The notes under the pieces are model-generated. The model was not told where the DNA came from. It did not search any database and worked only from the letters and a program-made list of their open reading frames with translations. Source: Blastobasis lacticolella (Eukaryota > Arthropoda > Insecta > Lepidoptera > Blastobasidae). Taken from it: DNA of 64,000 nt. Where the stretch lies: assembly GCA_905147135.1 (NCBI GenBank), contig LR990058.1, positions 14,917,349 through 14,981,348 on the forward strand, given 5' to 3'. This document shows, piece by piece, positions 43,621-55,366 of this stretch. Both the position numbers and the translations under genes were made by a program. Within the stretch, counting starts at the first letter, position 1; every line of letters begins with the position of its first letter.

Positions 43621-44605
43621 CATTCTTACATATTTTTTATACCACTATGATGGCAACAAGCAGGCCTGTCTGATAGTAAGGAAGCAGTTACAGTAGCCTA
43701 TGGAATTGTAATTATTATATAAAAATATACAACATTCTTCAAGAAAGGGGTGAAAAGGTTTTCACGGGGTCGGCAACGCGAGGGTGACGCCCCTGGTATT
43801 GCAAACGTAGACTACGGTGACTGTTTACCATCAGGCAGGCCTTAAACTTGTTTGCCAGCTTAGTGGTTTAAACATATTTTTTTTAACTTAACTGTCCCGT
43901 CAATACATTTGGTTTTATCACATGATCCAAGTCGTGAATGAATCTTTTTGCGTTGTTGCCATTCAAGGTCAGTGTGCTTACTTTTATACAGGCCAAAAGT
44001 ACATTCTTCCAGCTCTATTATAAGATTCAACTGTTTAATTATTACAAAACAAACACCATTTGTTCATAAATTAATATACTCTACTAGCCGTTCTCAGCGG
44101 ATTTTACCCGCGCGCAGTTCGGTTCTGTAAACCATCAACTTTCCCGTGGGAACCAATTATTTTCCCGGGATAAAAAGTAGCTTGTCACTCGGGAATATAG
44201 CTTCATATTAGTGAAAGAATTTAAAAAAACCAGTAGTTTTTGAGTTCATTGATTACAAACAAAAATACAAATCTTTTCTCTTTATACTGTTAGTATAGAA
44301 AAATAAAGTCTGAGAGAAATTTGTCAGGACGGTGGCAAGTGAGGTCTCTGCCTACCCCCACGGGAACTTGACGTTATGTATATTGTCACTGTATTACTGG
44401 ATAGTAAAGTGTCCAAAACTATTCATAGGGACTGAAATGGAGCTGCTTTTGCTGATCATATTGGAAAATGAACATTACGTCCTTAAAAATGGGTAGCCAT
44501 CCGGTTAACGCAAAACTCCGTTCAGCGCAGAGCATATTGGAAAATCAACTTTATGTCCTTAAAAATAGGGGGTGTTATTAGGTAAACTTAACCTAGATTT
44601 TGTAC

Positions 44606-47600
44606 TTAAGGCAAGCCATGGAAATCGAATTCTGTGTACAACTGCTGCACTCTATCATAGACTTCGTCGCAGCACTGTAAGGCTTGAGGCAAGACCAGCA
44701 GCGCCGCACTGAGACTCTCTTCGTCGCCGAATATCTGAAAAACAAACATTAAGTTCATTAGGCTTGTCTATGTAACAATTTGAATGTATAATTCAGGTAC
44801 AGGTAACGCTCAATGTGGTTGTAACCTTAAAACGCATCTTTGGCTTTACGGTAGAACACTGATCTCCAAGATACAAGCTTTTGCCTAGTTTGGATACCAG
44901 GGTTCAACAATTAATTTGTACAAATGTTAACTCTACATACTATAATAGAAAAAACAATATATTGTTAAACTGTTTAGAACGTATTACGTAGCCGAGCTCT
45001 AGGTAAGCCGATGACTATGCAGACCCAATTCCTCATAGCAGCGCGCACCGTCGAATCAGCGGACTCTGCGGAAACTCGGTCACCGGACGCGATGTGCAGT
45101 TTTAATATAAAATTTATTTAGAAACTATTGTTAAAATCAACAAGTAAGCAACCTGATTTTGAATAATAAAGACGTTCATCTTTTACCTACTATCTTGTTG
45201 TATACAGATTAACGTCTTCATTATTCGATCAGTTTTGCTTACTTGTTGATTTCGATTAATCTCATAACTTTCCAAGTTGCTTTACTTTCTAGACGTAGTC
45301 TAATAACAACATCACGCATCAGATCATCAGCTCTAACTGTCTACTGCCGGACTTGCGCCTCCTCCACATGGGTGGAGATATGCTATAATCTCCAGACTGT
45401 GGAAACGGGTTGGAGATCGCCGCCTATTTTCAGGGCAGCTGGCTTCTTAGCTAGCTGGTTAGCCATTTAGCTAAGGCATTAAGCTTATAAGCCCCACAGA
45501 GTACCTACGGTATAATCCACCAGGTGCCCTATTTTGAAACCACTCGAGCGCTCGCCTTCTAATGCTTATCTGTTCCGCGTCTAGCAACTAACTACTCGAC
45601 ATTTTCTCCTACTCTTTCGCTGTACATGCTGCAAGATTGTGGAATTCTCTGCCTCATGAAGTACGTGATAGTTCCTCTATCACGATGTTTAAGAAGCGCG
45701 TTAAGGAGCATTATCTCTCTCTATCTGTCTAATATTGTGTATATATGTATCTATATATGTATTTATTGTGTTAGGTATATGGTATATATGTTTAAATTTA
45801 TCGATAGTATAGTCTATTTTTAATAATTAAATATTTATGTATTGTGCACGTCTTAAACTGCTTCCAGTCATTACGTTCTCTTTGCTGTAGGCCTGCTGGA
45901 AGAACTTTCTTTTTAGAAATAAGTTGTGCCTTTTGTGTCATCTATATATTTGCCATATCTTTGTCATTGTGTCATCTATATATTTGCCATATTTTTGTAT
46001 GCAATAAACTATTAAATAAAGAAATAAAAAATAACCACGAGTGTGAAAGAGATACCTATACCTTGTCTAAAATAGGATGATAATTTTGACAATTCACAGT
46101 AGGGATGGGGTAATGTAAAATCGTTAATGAATCTATTCGATTATCGATTATCATTCTCATAGAACTTGAAATCGATAGTTGCATGGGTATTCAGTACATG
46201 TTATACAAAATAAACTATTTATTTTCTTTTGAAATAATAATTTATTAATACGACATTAAAAACCCTTCCACAACGACGATTTCGACCCGTGCGTATCACT
46301 ATTCGGTCAGTCATCCTATTACGTAGAATACGCGCGACTCGAATTCGTTGTTGTAAAAGGTCTCTTAGGGTGAAATCCAAACAAGGAATAAGAGTTTACT
46401 TACAAAAAATAATAAGGTTACCTAAACATTAATTTTAAATACTCGATTATATTATATCAATACCGATTTTCGATTGTCTGTTGTTATTCGTTATTCGTGA
46501 CACTTCACTAAAGGGGCGGGGCCTGTCTATGAAGTACGACATTTTCCGTAGTACATAATTATACCGAAAAAAAACACGAAACTTCATAGGCGTGCGCCAA
46601 AGACCAACAATTTGTGAGCTGTCAAAATTATCATCCTATTTTAGACAAGGTATAGGTAGCGCACGCGAGCGTTCCCGTGGATGCGAGCGGTTTAAAGAAT
46701 AGGGCTCCTGTACCATGTTTCAATCTATAAGAGATTTTTCATACTTAGATATCTGTGAAATGACTAGGACGTCACTTGAGTCAATTTGCACAGTGTTCAT
46801 GACGTACGTGCTTATCTGACACTCAGTAATACAGGCTATGTTTACTAATATCAAGAGAGGCCTAAATTATTTAAGATTACGGCGCAGCGTACCAAATCCG
46901 ATCGAAATTTCTTTATTGAGTAGGACATTAAATAGCTCTTTTAATCGTCAAAGAAGAGGGTATGAAAGTAGGAAGGAAACAGTCAGTGACATGTTGGCCG
47001 GCCCACCGCATGCGGTACTAAAGGAATTTCTATAGGCTAACAACAACGCTTTGGTGGTTTCGGATTGAAAGTTCGTGTTAGCTTAGCCTTAACTCCTTCG
47101 ATTAGGACGACAATGAGAAATTACAACATCTACTACAAACCACATAATTAAATGAGTACTTTTGCAAAAGGATACTTTTCGAAATGACTACTTCCACAAA
47201 AGAACGTTTCACTTAGGTAAAGTAAATGCGAGCTATATTACATTCATCTTGAGCTGTCGATTGATTGACATACTTTTTTTTTATGTCTTACGGTAGGCAA
47301 ACAGGCAAGCGGGCCACCTGATGGAAAGTGGTCACCACTGCCTATTGACATTAGCAACACCAAGAGTATCGCCAATGCGTTGCCCACCTCTATAACACGT
47401 TGCTCTGTCAGCAAAAAGACAAATGACACACCACTGCCAAAGCCACGGTTTCCCAAATCCCCACCCCATGGAGCACTGGAAACCTTACTCACCAGCAGAA
47501 ACACAATACAATTTAAAAGAGTATTATTTAGCTGCGATATTCTGTAAGGTGGAGGTACTTCCCCAGTCGGGCGGCTCCAATTCGAACGAGATATCCCGCT

Positions 47601-50600
47601 ATGCCCTACCTCTCTTAAAACTTAGATATAAAAAAAATTTAGATAGTACCTACTTACGTTGGGTTGCTACATTAGATTCTACGGTATGTAGAAAATGGCT
47701 ATGATCCCCGTCATCCGCAAAACACTAAACCATTTTCAATGAAACAAAGTGAACCTTCAAGCTATTCATCTAGTCGTTACTGACGGCGGCCTTGACCTGC
47801 ATGATCCATTATAACAGTAGAGCTACTGCGGTCTGCGACCCAGTTAGTCATCCTCACGATGTTTGCCTTCACCGTAAGGCGCTGTCCTAATTGGCAACAA
47901 GGACTTTGAAGTCTCCTATTGGTCGAACGACGTCCGTCGTAAGACCATGGTCGCATGACCGTTGCCAATCAGGACAGCGCCTAAGAGCATCGGTTAGTGT
48001 TAAACTAATGTACGTATATAACACAGAAAAACGCATTGATGCATAGCTGTTTTGAACGGGGAATTGAACTCGTACTTTCATTATGAGTAGGACCCGTTCG
48101 TTAGCCATTACCATTAGTTAGAAGTGGCAATAAATAACACTGTGTACGCCAAGGTTGTACCCATTCACGCCGGCAGCTGTTCATTCCATGATAATGAAGT
48201 CCAATTTAGCGCGGAGGGCTATCGATTTTGAGATAGCAGTTTAAGTAATATGCTGTGATATAACGCGTGGACAGAGTTCTATGTGTTATTTTTGTGTTGT
48301 TGCCATGGCCAGCAGCAGATGGGGCTGCTTTTTAAAGGAAGAACTAGCAGGCATTTGACCGCCGTCTCAACTGGTGGTGGTGGCCATGGTGGTGATAGCT
48401 TACATATAGCTTCCTTGATATAAATTCATCATCATCATCGTTTTGGCGCCAATGTTCTGGTTGTGCGCTCGCGCGAGGGAGCCCCGGGCCGCCTAATTCG
48501 TATGGCAAAGAAAGCAATGGAACGCCTTGCCTGTTCTGTTCCCCCAACACCGTCACCTGGACTCCTTAAAGACTAAAGTGAAGGCTGTTTCTATATGGGC
48601 ATGGTCAATCTGCGGCCGCCACGCCACTTATAACTTCATAAGGTCACACGACATACCGGTGGCGGTCAAATGGCTGCCTAGATTGTCGTAAAATAACCTA
48701 ACCGACAGAAAAAAACGGATAACCTCCGCACAAGTTCTTAATTGTAATATCTAACTGTACCTGTTTTACAAATAAATTATTTGATTGATTGATTGACAAG
48801 TTTACTTAAACGCAAATATTTTCTAAACTACATAACCGATTTTAATGAAACAAAACTAAGAACCATCTCGATTAAACTGGCTTTCAAATAAAGAAAACTG
48901 CATCGAAATCGGTCCATCCGTTCGGTAGCTACATGTCAAAGTTGTAACAGCTCAATTTTTTCGTCGGTGGTTAAAAAGAAATGCGGTTTTGCTCGGCCTG
49001 GATTACGGATTACGGTGGAGGAACACACTCTTAGCACTACGTTAGTATTCATATTCTGTGATATTGGTACTGGTGACATAATATGCACTGCGTCACACTG
49101 GGTAATTGCCGCTATTATGTGAAGAGGCTAACAATACTACTAGTACACAACTGTTGTAGAGTAATTGTAGAGTAAAACCGTAGATAATGAGCTGAAGAAC
49201 GAGTAGGCTAACCATATCTGCCGAATAACCGATAGCATTTGGATAAACAAACAATTTGTTGACAACTCATTGACTGCAACTAACAAGGGACAATGGTACC
49301 GTCCATCCAGGTACAGTAAGTATATGGAGCGTTTTTTTTATGTTACGCAGCAGACAAACAGGCAAGCGGGCCACCTGATGGAAAGTGGTCACCGCCGCCT
49401 ATGGACATCAGCAACACCAGGGGAGTCACCAATGGATTCGGCACGTTGAGGACAGAGAGCTTACTGCTGTGAGAAGGAGGAGGATTACTCATAATTACTT
49501 CATCATTAGCCTTAGTCCATCAGTAGATCTTAGTCCATCCCTATCCTCGGCTCTCCGAACGCAGCCTCCATCTGCAGCCTTTCGCGAATTGTCACTTCAG
49601 CTAATAGGTACTTTACCTCGACTATCATCTAAAATGAACCATCGAAGTGGATTCATCGAGGTCATAAAGTATTAAACGCGTTCTTCGGCAGACATGTCGA
49701 GCTCATTACCACTTCAGCGCTATGTCGGTAACTTTGGTCATCTGACGATCGCTCTGTCGCACGCCGCACGCGTGTGAATAGGGTTGCTAAATCTGCTTCA
49801 TAATAAAGTATGTATAACTAAATACTATACTATATGTTAACAATACAGCGGCAACACTTTCTCCAGATATAATAAGAGACAATTTTTTGTCAAAAATGCA
49901 CTTTATCTAAAAAGCACCTACGTACGTAATTAATTTCCTTTAACCACTATCCAACATATCATGTAGTGCACGGTAGGACAGCACCAACCCCTTCGGCAAG
50001 GGTGCCATACAAATTGTAAAAAACAGCTTAAAAAGAATACCCCTTTTTTGACGCCCTAAATGGAAATCTCTTATACACTTAATTACATTTTTTGGGAACC
50101 CCACTGTGAACTAGTAGATGCGAAGCCGAAACTAGCCAATGAGCTTATTTACTGGTACTTCTACCTTCAGGCATATGCGTATCTAATCGCCTAGTAATTC
50201 ATTCACTACAAATTACACTGTACCCCCTACTAATAAAGTATTTGATTGCGTTTCCGACCCGTTTCGCGCATGGAATAAGGACTAAATTGGTTCACCAACA
50301 CCAAATCAGGAAAACATTTTGTTACGAACGGAATGCAATAAGTAGCATGTGGTTGTGCGCTATTTTATTTATTTATTCTAAAGTAGGTACCTACTGATAT
50401 AAAACTTGTGGACCCGGCGCGACTTCGTTCGCGTACACCTACTTTATCCCTACCTAACTATTTTTCTTGCTTATAAACCTTCTTCTTGAATCACTCTATC
50501 TATTGTTGAAAGCCGCATTTAAATCCGTTGCGTAGTTTAAAAGATCTAAGTGTACATGGGGACAGACGGCGGGAAGCGACTTTGTTTTTAATACTATGTA

Positions 50601-53600
50601 TAGATAATGAGGTAATTCAGGTGAATTCGGTTTGACGAATAGAATCACGGAACGCTTATAGCTCAAGTATCATATATATTTTGAGTCACGGTCGCGGTCG
50701 TACATAAAATTTACGGAAACTTGCAACCTATCAACACACGGGAAATCCCCAGTAACGTTTTCAAATTCGGTGAATTGAAATAATACAAACAGGAACAGCT
50801 ACTGCCTACACAAGAACCAAACAACAATATTTAAGTGTAGAGATAGATTAGATATATATATCGTAATATAAATCACAAGCAAATAATAGCAAACTAAAAT
50901 AAAGAGGTGTGTGTTTGCAGCTGCGACTTATTATCTATACGTGAGAAATAGGGGGCCGGTGTAAGAAAAGAGGCCCCGTGGGCGACCCAAGAAGCGATGG
51001 ATTGACATTGCTGTGTCGGATGCGAGAGCCAACGGCTTACGACGCGAGGATGCCGAAGACCGGCCGAAGTGGAGGAGAATGAGTAGGAAACGGACCCTGG
51101 CAGAGGCCGGGATGAACGCTAGGACGATGAGATGATTAAGCAAGTGTTCAATATATAGACTTTAATATATATTTAATAGTCGATAGATTCTTTGTACTGA
51201 TTCTATTTCGCTATTAAGTACTGTTTGTTTTCCGATGCAAATAAAATAATAAATAAATCAAATAAATGACTTATTATCTACCGTAATCTTGATGATTAGC
51301 AAATAAGATTAAGTTAATCTACTTGCTATAGTATGTCGAGGAAAGACTATAGATGATAGATTACAATCTTGCACCTCTGTAATTCAATTTTCTTTATCAA
51401 TAATTACATTATGATTACATTGATAACAATGCAGTTGTTTCAACAATATTTTACTTACACTAGCTTGGAAATATGATCGCGTTTGTTGAGATTTTGTCTG
51501 TTGGTTTGTTTAGGTGGTAGATTCGAAATCGGAGACTGTGGGAAGAGTGGAACATCGTACAAATCCTATTAAATTATTACTGTGAAAGTTTGTAAGGTAT
51601 GTTTGGATGTTTTGTAGAATAAAATAAATAAAATAATCGTGGACAAATTCACACAGCGCCATCTAGCCGCAAAGTAAGCAAAGCTTTTGTTATGGGTGCT
51701 AGATAACTGATAAACTATTTATATACTTTTAAATACATACTTATTATTCATAGAACACCCAGACCCGTAACAGAATAGCACATAGGCAGCCCACAATGTG
51801 TGAGGAATGAAATGAACAAATTGTTACTGGGATTAAATCCGAACTCATCAAAACAAACTTGCCCAAAATTTCAAAACCACCTAAAATAAGATACTTTAAG
51901 AGGCTGCACTGTCGTATGACTTTTCTTATATAACTAACTAGTGGACCCGGCGCGACTTCGTTCGCGTACACCTACTTTACTCCTACCTACCCTCTTTCTA
52001 CTTGTTTATAAACCTTCCTCTTGAATCACTCTATCTGCTGTTGAAACCCGCATCAAAATCCGTTGCGTAGTTTCAAAGATTTAAGCATACAAAGGGACAT
52101 AGGGACAGAGAAAGCGACTTTGTTTTATACTATGTAGTGATAAAGGCAATGAACACTGGAAGGCATAGCTTTATATGCCATATTTTGAAAATAACCACTT
52201 ATAGTCTTAAGACAGACAGATCACATGTTTGAAAAATTATAAAAATAAGTTGATTTATAAGAACTAGCCCAGCATTTTACCGCCATCTAAGCTTGTATGT
52301 AACAATACGGCCGAAGATGAAGCATGCAGGGACGCCGACTCCGTGGGTGCCCGGATGCTTGAGCACCCATTAAATCAAAATTAATCAGTATATGTAGTAA
52401 TATAGGTTTTAAGATTTTCGTGGTTATTCACTATACACATTATGAGGTTTGTTACCACAGTTAGTATTGTTTTTACCTCGATATTTCAACTCAGTTGCAT
52501 GCATCATGGTCACGAGTTAGAAATATTGAGGTAAAAACAATACTAACTGCGGTAAGAACCCGATAATATGTGTAGTGAAAGTGTAATCAGTATCTACTTA
52601 ATTGGTTTTGTTACCAAAACAAAATATTTTTAAGAATTAAGATAAGCCTAATTTATTTAAGGACAAATAAAATTGTTAGGTAACAATAAACAGAGAAATG
52701 TTTGTTAATTATTTATCTATCTATCTAAAATGAAAGACTGACCTTTTTCAATAGATCCGGTCTTGTGGGTAATGCATGCATAGCTAAAGTTGCAGCTTTT
52801 CTTATGTACCATGGGTGGAATTCAGCCAATGTTTCACCGTACGACACTTGGCATGCTGTACATGTGTTGACAGTGTCGTCTGCTTCACTGAGACGTTTTA
52901 AAAATAGTCTTATAAAATCTGAAAAGAAAAATGACTTGCTTACATTTTCAGTTGGGATTTTGATAACTGGGTTTTCCAACTTGCTTTCAATGTTGTTCAG
53001 TTTAATCTAAAATGAATTTGTTGTTCATTTTATTTAATGTTTTCATATTTAAATAGACTACAACAACTACAAAAAGTTTTCCTTCAGGACTAAGCATATA
53101 TTCAGATATGACTAAATTATAGTAATTATGTGGTTTGTAAATGTTTACCTACTTCTATACATCTCTGTAAAATTTAATATAAATGAATAAAATTCTATTT
53201 ACCTAAACCTCTGTGAAGTCGTAACATTGTTCTTGAGCCCGAAACAAATCCATTTTTTTCATGCAATTTACTTTCCTTTTCATATTTCATCATTTTCTTG
53301 AAGGAATCATAATGAACACTATTATCTCCCTCTTTATGTTTCTCTATAACTTTAATTTTACTCTTCACATCACTGCTTACAAACGAAAATACTGTTCCAA
53401 TGAGGTTAAGAAACCTGAAATAACAATACAGCTAAGTGATATTTATGTGTATTTAAAATAAATATTACATGAACAGAGATAAACAAAAAAAACTTGAAAA
53501 AGAAAACAATAAGTAAGTACTACCTACTTGAGGATATTTCGTGCAAATTATAATGGGACAAAAATTAATTCCATATGGAAAAATGAGTTGGTAATTAATA

Positions 53601-53733
53601 AAGCCAAAACTTACTTCACTAGTTCATTATACCCATCGATATATGCCTCTATTACAACATCGTCCTCTTCTTTTAAGCTACGTTGAAAAGATTGCTGTAC
53701 GTGTTGTAAGTCTAGCGTATTTACGTTAGACAT
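44606..53733 (-). CDS. CPTP: Ceramide-1-phosphate transfer protein (GLTP domain), complete
   Basis: Exons in coding order: 53615-53733, 53203-53414, 52743-52918, 44606-44734. They join in phase to 211 aa, close to human CPTP (214 aa). GLTP-fold landmarks: EAYIDGYNELVKFLNLIGTV (residues about 29-48), FSFVSSDVKSKIKVIE (about 49-64), RTMLRLHRGLDFIRLFLKRL (about 101-120), EFHPWYIRKAATLAMHALPT (about 143-162), and a C-terminus ending in FHGLP that resembles the human end. By position D55, K59, R101, R105 and H145 match the headgroup-contacting Asp, Lys, Arg, Arg and His known in CPTP, so the protein should bind ceramide-1-phosphate. Known role: non-vesicular ceramide-1-phosphate transfer between membranes. 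The last intron is 8.0 kb and full of repeats; the others are 0.2-0.3 kb. The gene diverges from the NEMO-like gene. Confidence 0.95.
45135..45255. mobile_element. Foldback element with AATCAACAAGTAAGCAA arms
   Basis: AATCAACAAGTAAGCAA on the left and TTGCTTACTTGTTGATT on the right are exact complements. Inner arms GAATAATAAAGACGTT and AACGTCTTCATTATTC also pair. Confidence 0.8.
45340..46030 (+). pseudogene. Jockey/CR1-type LINE C-terminus and 3' UTR
   Basis: 45628-45732 reads AARLWNSLPHEVRDSS and continues FKKRVKEHYLSLSV to a TAA. This is the usual LINE RT C-terminal motif. A 3' UTR follows with CTGCTGGAAGAACTTTC (about 45893), a duplicated TGTCATCTATATATTTGCCA and a terminal GCAATAAACTATTAAATAAA. 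The same 3' UTR type ends at 20925-21045 and 42113-42200. Confidence 0.8.
46053..46658. mobile_element. 606-bp element with perfect 39-bp inverted ends
   Basis: 46053-46091 and 46620-46658 are exact reverse complements (starting TACCTATACCTTGTCTAAAA). If the outermost TA is the target duplication, the element proper starts CCTATACC, as in Tc1/mariner-type MITEs. The interior is AT-rich with clustered TCGATTATCGAT-like motifs and no reading frame for a transposase. Confidence 0.88.
47273..47625 (-). mobile_element. Family A retroelement 3' end (long variant)
   Basis: The poly(T) near 47273 is followed by GGGCCACCTGATGGAAAGTG, CCACCCCATGGAGCACTGGA and CAGTCGGGCGGCTCCAATTC. It extends as far as the copy at 125-446. 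Confidence 0.85.
47790..48115 (-). mobile_element. Old SINE copy interrupted by a MITE
   Basis: The SINE body CTCACGATGTTTGCCTTCAC is split after CACCGTAA by the 104-bp MITE and resumes with TAAGAGCATCGGTTAG. The tRNA-like head (about 48040-48115) is strongly degraded. Confidence 0.8.
47878..47981. mobile_element. PIF/Harbinger-like MITE nested in a SINE, 104 bp
   Basis: Ends GGCGCTGTCCTAATTGGCAA and TTGCCAATCAGGACAGCGCC. Flanked by TAA at 47875-47877 and 47982-47984. Removing the element and one TAA restores the SINE sequence CACCGTAAGAGCATCGG. Confidence 0.92.
50405..50608 (-). mobile_element. Lep1-like non-autonomous Helitron remnant
   Basis: Contains GGACCCGGCGCGACTTCGTT, CGCGTACACCTACTTTA, CCGCATTTAAATCCGTTGCG and GCGACTTTGTTTTTAATACT. 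A second, cleaner copy is at 51941-52141 beginning CTAGTGGACCC. On the minus strand that copy ends with a GCGAACGAAGTCGC hairpin followed by CTAG, the Helitron 3' signature. Partial relatives: 10715-10840, 44085-44290, 1025-1145. Confidence 0.65.
50868..51145 (+). mobile_element. LINE 3' end (family E), uninterrupted copy
   Basis: Starts in AAATCACAAGCAAATAATAG. At 50955-51140 it reads RPRGRPKKRWIDIAVSDARA, then RREDAEDRPKWRR, typical of the C-terminal end of an endonuclease-reverse transcriptase LINE. It serves as the empty-site reference for the interrupted copy at 54455-55225. Confidence 0.82.
51941..52141 (-). mobile_element. Lep1-like non-autonomous Helitron remnant
   Basis: CTAGTGGACCCGGCGCGACT at the left edge (CTAG end on the minus strand), ATCAAAATCCGTTGCGTAGT inside, CGACTTTGTTTTATACTATG at the right. 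No terminal inverted repeats, as expected of Helitrons. Confidence 0.68.
52428..52585. mobile_element. Foldback element in CPTP last intron
   Basis: ACAGTTAGTATTGTTTTTAC on the left pairs with GTAAAAACAATACTAACTGC on the right. Arms of about 45 bp surround a short centre (TTGCATGCATCATGG). It lies only about 160 bp from the CPTP exon-3 donor. Confidence 0.78.
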
Positions 53734-53890
53734 TACTCTCACAAAATTAGAGATTCTATGTAAATACTAAATTTTCTCACACGGAAAATACGAATCTGTA
53801 AGAAACAAATCACAAATTGAATAAATGAAGCACAAATCAATGAACATCAACTAACAAAGCAACCAATGCTTATCAACAACCAACTACTAA

Positions 53891-53916
53891 CTGTCAAAAT
53901 GCCATTGATTTGACAG
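53891..53916. promoter_or_regulatory. Inverted CTGTCAAA/TTTGACAG pair upstream of CPTP
   Basis: Perfect 8-bp arms (53891-53898 and 53909-53916) with a 10-bp spacer, about 160 bp upstream of the CPTP ATG on its 5' side. It resembles the pair upstream of RCHY1 in core, orientation and distance. Promoter function is inferred. Confidence 0.4.
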
Positions 53917-54534
53917 TAACAGTATGGAAGTAATAAAACTGGAATGAAAACAGTTGAACGTTCAATTCGAGTTAAGCGGTCGCAGTACAGGTTAATCTAA
54001 AAGGCAAATTTTAATTTATTTTCATAGTTTGTGTTTATTTTCAAGCCGCTGTGGCCACTATGGACCTGGACAGTTACTAGAACAGTATAAAAAGTCAACA
54101 AGATCCTCATCCTCATAATTTTACCCATTTTCTTCTCATCGACTTTTCAATCCTAATGCTAATACTATAGCAACGCAAGCTTTATCAGTCATTTTGGTAA
54201 AAATACGTAAAAATCGTAAATATACACCAGCGACGCGTCAAAAATGCTTTTTTTTAGGCTTAGCATTGGCAACTTAGTCTATTCAGCCATCAAAATGAAT
54301 GAAAGAATGCACAGACTAATGAAAATATCGACGATTCTTATCGTGTGTGTAGGGTCGACTTGCGATCCAAAATATTACTTGATATGGATCACGATACGTA
54401 TCACGATATATATCGTGTGTGTAGTATCCGCTATAGATTAGGTATATCGCAAATGATATCACAAGCAAATAATAGCATAACTAAAATAAAGAGGTGTGAC
54501 TTATTATCTCTACGTGGGAAATAGGTGCCGCCGG

Positions 54535-55119
54535 CATTGATCTACTAAACCGTAGATAAAGCACTTCATATAAAAATGCGCTTGAAATCTGTCGCCTAAT
54601 TGACAATACATTTGTACGTAGCAATTTTATGCCAAATACGCACGCCCCAATCAAAATGCCATTACGTACAGTATCGTATTTACCAAATATCAACTTTTTT
54701 TCATACTTATTAAGCTCAAAATTGCTTTTCTCGCTGTGGATAATGCTTTCTTTTTGTGTGCAATTTGTTTTCGCTTTAACGCATGCGCATGAATGAGACA
54801 ACTGACGTGATGTCTGACACTGACAATATGTTTATGATTAAAATAATTATTTTTGATGGTTTTTTATGTGTAAATCGCTATATTTATGCATGATAAGATG
54901 TATAATGAGTTTATTAACGCAAAATATGAAATCCTATCCTTTTTTCGTCGTATAAGGCTATTGTTTCGACAATTGTTGAACGCGCACTTGGGCATGCTTA
55001 CGTGCCAACGGCTAATGACAGACTACGGAAAAGGACTGCTTGACTAGCGATTAAGCAGTCCTTCCTCGGCCCACTTTTCAAGCGTTCATGCGCTATCTAC
55101 GGTTAGTAATAAATCAATG
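54535..55119. mobile_element. 585-bp hAT-like non-autonomous element with 8-bp TSD
   Basis: The flanks are GCCGCCGG at 54527-54534 and 55120-55127. The left end CATTGATCTACTAAACCGTA and the right end (on the minus strand CATTGATTTATTACTAACCG) are imperfect inverted repeats. It sits within a family-E LINE end whose uninterrupted form is at 50868-51145. Open frames inside have no recognisable transposase features. Confidence 0.85.
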
Positions 55120-55298
55120 GCCGCCGGTATAAGAAAAGAGGCCCCGTGGGCGACCCAACAAGCGATGAATTGACCTTGCTGAGTTGGATGCGAGAGCCAA
55201 CGGCTTACGACGCGAGGATGCGTATATCAAATGCCATGCCATAATCAAACATTAATCGCCTTTCATGGATGATGGTGTCATTAGGGTGGGTGGTTGAC

Positions 55299-55366
55299 AA
55301 AGAGATTGGAATGTTTGCGACCTTCTTGCCAGTCTATAGGAAGGTCGCTAACATTCCAATCTCTTT
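55299..55366. repeat. 27-bp inverted repeat with 14-nt loop
   Basis: 55299-55325 and 55340-55366 are reverse complements except for one position (TGTTTGCGA against TGTTAGCGA). The stem reads AAAGAGATTGGAATGTT and onward. The flanks beyond the stem do not pair. It lies 1.2 kb before the NEMO-like ATG exon. Confidence 0.82.

Larger units (their letters stand above)
35185..44605. other. Intergenic: RCHY1 to CPTP (convergent)
   Basis: 9.4 kb without a recognisable gene. It contains the 27-bp tandem array, a family-B insertion (37070-37321) in an older repeat, two family-P MITEs, a complete SINE, and a foldback (39624-39764). It also holds a LINE RT fragment near 40950-41110 (frame ITDNLQILGVELSTNLNFH), a PIF-like MITE, LINE ends and a Helitron-like remnant at 44085-44290. 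Confidence 0.6.
44735..52742. other. CPTP last intron, 8.0 kb, repeat-filled
   Basis: No exon of another gene was recognised. Contents include a foldback (45135-45255), a dead LINE end (45340-46030), a 606-bp inverted-repeat element, family-A copies, a SINE with a nested MITE, two Lep1-like Helitron remnants, a family-E LINE end and a foldback at 52428-52585. A 65-codon open frame at 46838-47035 (+) has no recognisable domain. Confidence 0.65.

Noticed and set aside
46838..47035. 65-codon frame rich in Arg, possibly a small gene in the CPTP intron
   Set aside because: No domain, flanked by repeat debris, and no splice or promoter signal.
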